8,767 nt of DNA. Origin: Chloracidobacterium sp. UBA6041 (GTDB lineage Bacteria > Acidobacteriota > Blastocatellia > Pyrinomonadales > Pyrinomonadaceae). The DNA lies in NCBI GenBank assembly GCA_002427845.1, contig DIYZ01000095.1:1-8767 (forward strand), given 5' to 3'. The notes under the pieces were generated by a model. That model was not told the origin of the DNA, did not search any database, and saw only the letters and a program-made list of their open reading frames with translations. Positions within the stretch are counted from its first letter, which is position 1. Every line of letters starts with the position of its first letter. Shown here piece after piece: positions 5,883 through 8,767 of this stretch. Both the position numbers and the translations under genes were made by a program.

Positions 5883-7327
5883 TTCGCCTCGCCCCCCTTC
5901 TGACCTGATGTTCCCAGTCCTGTTAATGTTCGCTCTTGATTCCTGTTGTCGATCATCTTGCTGGTGGCCTTTGCCTTTGCAGCTTCGGGCAGGTAATAAA
6001 TGACCAAGCGATTGGCGTCGGTAAAATACTTTTTCATGACGCGCTGCACGTCGGCGGCTGTCACTTTCTGTAGTTTGCCCAGGTCGGTATTCACGCGATT
6101 CGGATCGCCGAGGAGCACGGCAGCGGAGCCGAGCGCCAATGCTTTGCCATTGCTCGTTTCGCGTTGGCGCAGCTCATCCGTGACAAGCTGATTCTTTGCT
6201 TTATCCAATTCCGCGATCGCGACGGGCGCATCCTGCATCTTCTTGATTTCCGCTAACAGCGCGCGCTCCCCTTCTTCCGGCTTCTTGCCGCTCGCCAGCA
6301 CAACATCGAAATAAAAGACGCTGGCATCCTCGCGAAGATCGGGCGTCGCGTCGGCACTTTGCGCGACCTGCTGTTCGTAAATGAGAGAACGATAAAGTCG
6401 CGACGATTCACCCTGCGCCAGAATAGTAGCCGCGACCCGCAACGGCTCCGCGTCCGCACTTTTTTCCGGCGGAGCTAAATACGTGAGCGCTATCGCCGGC
6501 AAGGGAACGTTGGCAGCGTAATGCGTGATGCGTCTTTCCGCGGTCCGCTCGGGTTCTTTTATAGTGACTCGCGGAAGCGGAATCGCCGGCCTGGGAATAG
6601 GCGAGAGATACTTGTCGACCCAAACGTCCAACTGCTTCGGATCGAAGTCGCCGGCGACTATCAACGTCGCATTATCCGGACGATAGAAAGTCTCATGAAA
6701 CGCGCGTACATTTTCCAGTGACGCCGCATCGAGGTCCTCGATGCTGCCGATGGTCGGTCTCTTGTAGGGATGCCTGGTGAAGGATTGTTGCTCGATCAAA
6801 TACTCCAGCATGCCATAGGGCGGAGCCAGATAACTTTGCCGATACTCTTCCTCGACGATGCTGCGTTCGAATTTGAAATTCGGTTCGTCCACAGTCAAAC
6901 CTGACAGCCGGTCGGCTTCGGCCCAGAGTAGAGTTTCCAAATAGTTTGACGGCACAACTTCGTAGTAAACCGTGACGTCCGGGTTAGTAAATGCGTTATT
7001 AAAACCGCCCACATCTTCGGTCAAACGATCCATCATCTCCGACTTCATGTTTTTTGTAGCCTTAAACATGATGTGTTCGAAAAGATGCGCGAAGCCGCTG
7101 CGGCCGGCGGGGTCGTCTTTGGAACCGACGTGATACCAGACCTGGATGGCGACGGTCGGACTCGAATGGTCCACGGCGCTGAGCACGCGCATCCCGTTTG
7201 GCAGCGTCCGTTCCTGAAAATTGATCCGCGGCAGCGAAACTTGCGCAACGGATGTTCCGTTGAAAGCCACTGAAATCAGAAACAAAACCGCGAGCGTTAA
7301 TCGGGCTGCAAATTTTCCCTGTATCAT
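5879..7327 (-). CDS. M16 family zinc metallopeptidase, catalytic subunit
   Basis: A 482-residue inverzincin-type protease. A signal peptide covers residues 1-28 (TLAVLFLISVAF core, cleavage near TSVA|Q). The N-terminal half has GFAHLFEHIMFKAT (78-91). H81 and H85 with the distal E161 (in ERSIVEEEYRQ) are the expected zinc ligands and E84 the general base; the 75-residue gap between H85 and E161 fits the M16B pattern. The RPDNATLIVAGDF stretch (216-228) closes the first domain. In the second half the segment equivalent to the partner's RGLSYGA reads QQVAQSA (319-325), lacking the R/Y pair, so the two proteins complement each other. GGAG sits 6 nt before the ATG. The upstream gap of 105 nt to the CPCC gene allows co-transcription. 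No membrane segment other than the signal peptide is seen. Confidence 0.94.
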   Translation of the reverse strand: MIQGKFAARLTLAVLFLISVAFNGTSVAQVSLPRINFQERTLPNGMRVLSAVDHSSPTVAIQVWYHVGSKDDPAGRSGFAHLFEHIMFKATKNMKSEMMDRLTEDVGGFNNAFTNPDVTVYYEVVPSNYLETLLWAEADRLSGLTVDEPNFKFERSIVEEEYRQSYLAPPYGMLEYLIEQQSFTRHPYKRPTIGSIEDLDAASLENVRAFHETFYRPDNATLIVAGDFDPKQLDVWVDKYLSPIPRPAIPLPRVTIKEPERTAERRITHYAANVPLPAIALTYLAPPEKSADAEPLRVAATILAQGESSRLYRSLIYEQQVAQSADATPDLREDASVFYFDVVLASGKKPEEGERALLAEIKKMQDAPVAIAELDKAKNQLVTDELRQRETSNGKALALGSAAVLLGDPNRVNTDLGKLQKVTAADVQRVMKKYFTDANRLVIYYLPEAAKAKATSKMIDNRNQERTLTGLGTSGQKGGEAK

Positions 7328-7432
7328 CAGTTACTCCAGAAATATTGTATTGGGCGGGCCGGATTTATGGGATTCGATGTCAACTCGCGCGTTGGTGTTG
7401 CTTAACAGCGACGAGAGCGCCGGGGGCCTTGT

Positions 7433-7729
7433 TCAGTCCATGTCCAGCGGATTTCGATACGGCTTGTCTTTGTCCTTGTCCGCGCGTTTCATAGCTTCCT
7501 GAAACTTTTCTTCGAGAATACGATCGCGATCCTTCATCGAGTTCAACTCCTGAGCAAAAATCTGCTCGCGCACCTGCTTCTGTTTGTCCAGTCCCTTTAC
7601 CATCTCGTCAAACGACGCGAGCGGCTTGGTCTTTTCCTCATGAGAAAGTAGTGCGCCTGTCTGTGAATCGACGGTCAGTGTGGCTTCGCAGCAAGGACAA
7701 ATGATGGTGAACCGCATTGTGTCTGCCAT
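7433..7729 (-). CDS. Small conserved hypothetical protein with N-terminal CPCC motif and charged helix
   Basis: The 98-residue product begins MADTMRFTIICPCCEATLTV. CPCC (11-14) sits between two short beta-like strands and looks like half of a zinc ribbon. The only cysteines are C11, C13 and C14, so a complete four-Cys site would need dimerisation. Residues about 36-90 are charged and predicted helical or coiled coil (KQKQVREQIFAQELNSM, RILEEKFQEAMKRADKD), and the tail is KPYRNPLDMD. I recall similar small proteins in Acidobacteria, without a known function. The ATG at 7729 is preferred over one 18 nt upstream because AGGAG lies 5 nt before it. It is the first gene of a possible unit with the two M16 genes, which suggests but does not show a link to the protease. 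No signal peptide, so cytoplasmic. Confidence 0.78.
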   Translation of the reverse strand: MADTMRFTIICPCCEATLTVDSQTGALLSHEEKTKPLASFDEMVKGLDKQKQVREQIFAQELNSMKDRDRILEEKFQEAMKRADKDKDKPYRNPLDMD

Positions 7730-7734
7730 ACCGG

Positions 7735-7739
7735 CTCCT
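7735..7739 (-). promoter_or_regulatory. Ribosome binding site deciding the start of the CPCC-protein gene
   Basis: AGGAG on the minus strand, 5 nt before ATG 7729. The alternative upstream ATG at 7747 would overlap this site and has no purine-rich sequence of its own, so the 98-residue form is preferred. Confidence 0.65.
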
Positions 7740-7774
7740 GAATCCAAATTATCGGAAACTTTTTGTACGGGCCT

Positions 7775-7783
7775 AGTATAACA
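7775..7783 (-). promoter_or_regulatory. Extended -10 promoter for the CPCC-protein gene and possibly the M16 pair
   Basis: TGT-TATACT on the minus strand, an extended -10 element with 5 of 6 matches to TATAAT. It lies about 45 nt before ATG 7729 and predicts a leader of roughly 40 nt. No TTGACA-like -35 is visible 16-18 nt upstream. It is the same architecture as the proposed bactofilin promoter. Confidence 0.42.
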
Positions 7784-7886
7784 TTGAGACGATGCTGAAG
7801 CGGACTAATGCTGCCGGCTTTTTGATGGCGATTGAGTGGCAATTCCACCGTCATTAGCGCTTACTTCAAGGCCCGGTAACGCGCGC

Positions 7887-7915
7887 AAAAAGGGGCGACC
7901 TTCAAAAGCCACCCC
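7887..7915 (-). terminator. Rho-independent terminator of the lipoprotein gene
   Basis: On the minus strand GGGGTGGC, an 8-nt loop (TTTTGAAG) and GTCGCCCC form an 8-bp stem with two G-U pairs. Five Ts follow. It starts 36 nt after the lipoprotein stop codon and separates that gene from the CPCC/M16 group. Confidence 0.72.
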
Positions 7916-7951
7916 CTGAACTGATCTTCTTCCTGAAGCTGATCATCCGGG

Positions 7952-8488
7952 TTAAGGCGTCACGGCCTTCTTGATGGCCGTGCCGGTTTTCTTTGCTCCG
8001 TGCACAGTTTTTTCCGTAACGGTTTTGGCGCCCGCGGCAGTTTTCTCGCCCACTGTCCTGGTTCCTTCCACGGTCTTGTCAGCGATTGTCTTCGCGCCTT
8101 CGACAGTCTTCTCCGCTACAAAACCAACAGCGTCGGCTATCGCCGTGCCCGTCGCTTCGAGAACGTCCTCGGGCTCGTTCTTATTGAGTTCTCTAGCCTC
8201 GCCGCTTGGCGCATAAACCGTTGTCGTGCGCTTAGCGTCACGCGTGGTGACAACAACCCTGGCTACGCGCGGGTTGTTGTGAAACACCCGAGTTTCAGTT
8301 TTCACGCCATTAGCGTCTACAGTAGTTGTGATTTCCGAACCGTCCGGCCCGGGGCGCGTTGTATTACTCGCCACAGTCGAGTTGGCATTAGCATTCGCGT
8401 TCGCGTTGGCATTGTCAGTTTTGTTGCAACCGGCGCCAGCGGCGGCAAGCAATGCGATAGCAATACCGGTCAAGAGCTTATTACTCAC
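7952..8488 (-). CDS. Putative lipoprotein with NA repeat and four LEA-like 11-residue repeats
   Basis: The 178-residue product starts with a lipoprotein signal (MSNKLLTGIAIALLAAAGAGC, C21 as the lipidated cysteine). Gly at -3 is a less common but tolerated lipobox residue. Then comes a low-complexity linker, five NA units (26-36), and a compact part rich in Thr and Val (48-100; SEITTTVDANGVKTETRVF, ARVVVTTRDAKRTTTVY) that looks like two or three beta hairpins. Residues 125-168 are four tandem 11-mers: AEKTVEGAKTI, ADKTVEGTRTV, GEKTAAGAKTV, TEKTVHGAKKT. This resembles the amphipathic-helix repeat of group 3 LEA proteins, which suggests an envelope-stress or membrane-surface role, but I know no assigned function. 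The start is GTG, with AAGGAGG 8 nt before it. Transcription ends at its own terminator. Confidence 0.85.
   Translation of the reverse strand: MSNKLLTGIAIALLAAAGAGCNKTDNANANANANANSTVASNTTRPGPDGSEITTTVDANGVKTETRVFHNNPRVARVVVTTRDAKRTTTVYAPSGEARELNKNEPEDVLEATGTAIADAVGFVAEKTVEGAKTIADKTVEGTRTVGEKTAAGAKTVTEKTVHGAKKTGTAIKKAVTP
7985..8116 (-). repeat. Four tandem 33-bp coding repeats (11-residue LEA-like units)
   Basis: Encodes lipoprotein residues 125-168. Positions 2-4 of each unit are E/D-K-T, position 7 is G and position 10 is T or K. Conservation is at the protein level more than the DNA level, so this is an old duplication rather than recent slippage. Confidence 0.7.
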
Positions 8489-8522
8489 TATTGGATCCTC
8501 CTTGATGATCTATTTCTCGTTC

Positions 8523-8549
8523 GAATTGGGCAAGCGAATTTGGGCAAGC
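8523..8549. repeat. Tandem 13/14-bp repeat upstream of the lipoprotein gene
   Basis: GAATTGGGCAAGC (8523-8535) is followed directly by GAATTTGGGCAAGC (8536-8549), differing by one T. It lies 35-61 nt before the GTG start, in the position of a promoter or activator site. Each copy gives TTGCCC on the minus strand, but no matching -10 is seen at usual spacing. Confidence 0.5.
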
Positions 8550-8767
8550 AACGTGCCAGCGCCTACTTTCGCCACCCGCCGTTGTTATTGGCTCGAAGGG
8601 AATAATTTGAGACTGTGCTACCGATAAGCATACGGGCCGATTCCAGCGTCGTTCAGTAACAGTACGGAACAATGCGGCGTCTGGGAGTCTCAGACGCACG
8701 CCAATTAACTGGGCCAAAACTGCCTGTGAATCAGCATGGGCACGCGCGTTAGGATGGCTCGAATTCG
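8550..8767. other. Non-coding end region with a hairpin (8677-8697)
   Basis: GCGTCTG (8677-8683), a 7-nt loop GGAGTCT and CAGACGC (8691-8697) form a perfect 7-bp stem. It resembles a dispersed palindromic repeat rather than a terminator because no T-run follows on either strand. A minus frame open to the window edge covers the region but has no recognisable protein features. Together with 8489-8549 this is the 279-bp gap upstream of the lipoprotein gene. Confidence 0.4.

Noticed and set aside
7344..7383. TTGACA (7383-7378) and TACAAT (7349-7344) upstream of the catalytic M16 gene
   Set aside because: The hexamers are 28 nt apart, too far for one sigma-70 promoter, and neither has a partner at 16-18 nt.
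8481..8717. Minus-strand frame open to the window edge upstream of the lipoprotein gene
   Set aside because: No family motif and no plausible start. It contains the lipoprotein ribosome site, the tandem repeat and a hairpin, so it is probably non-coding.

Overview
The window looks like a chromosomal segment of a soil or environmental Acidobacteriota bacterium, most probably of the Blastocatellia/Pyrinomonadaceae type. This is an inference from gene style and repeat style only. The evidence is moderate GC, a Gram-negative-type secreted M16 protease pair, a bactofilin, a 586-residue UbiD-family enzyme, and intergenic gaps filled with short dispersed palindromic repeats. No phage, plasmid, CRISPR, rRNA or tRNA signal was found.

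Layout from left to right. Positions 1-553 hold a 5'-truncated ORF with a domain I associate with acidobacterial surface proteins; its last 30 or so codons come from a dispersed repeat. A bactofilin gene (minus, 620-1000) follows, with an extended -10 promoter overlapping a perfect 16-bp palindrome about 120 bp upstream. A MmcQ/YjbR-family gene (plus, 1378-1755) is divergent from it. A gap with a duplicated palindromic repeat then leads into the 3' end of a ubiD-like gene (minus, 2060-3820).

The most informative stretch is 3879-4333, between ubiD and the protease genes. It resolves into three nested repeats. An outer palindromic repeat was split by a 267-bp element with 16-bp terminal inverted repeats and a TAAC duplication. 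That element was in turn split by a 139-bp element with 31-bp inverted repeats and TA flanks. Removing the middle element and one TAAC restores about 46 bp of pairing between the arms of the outer repeat.

From 4389 to 7729 three minus-strand genes may form one transcription unit. They are a small CPCC-motif protein of unknown function, a catalytic M16 peptidase with HxxEH, and its HxxEH-less partner carrying the R/Y substrate-binding motif. The two M16 genes overlap by ATGA, so they are expected to be translated together and to assemble into a periplasmic heterodimeric protease. A lipoprotein gene (minus, 7952-8488) with four 11-residue LEA-like repeats and its own terminator follows. The remaining 279 bp hold a short tandem repeat and a hairpin but no supportable gene.
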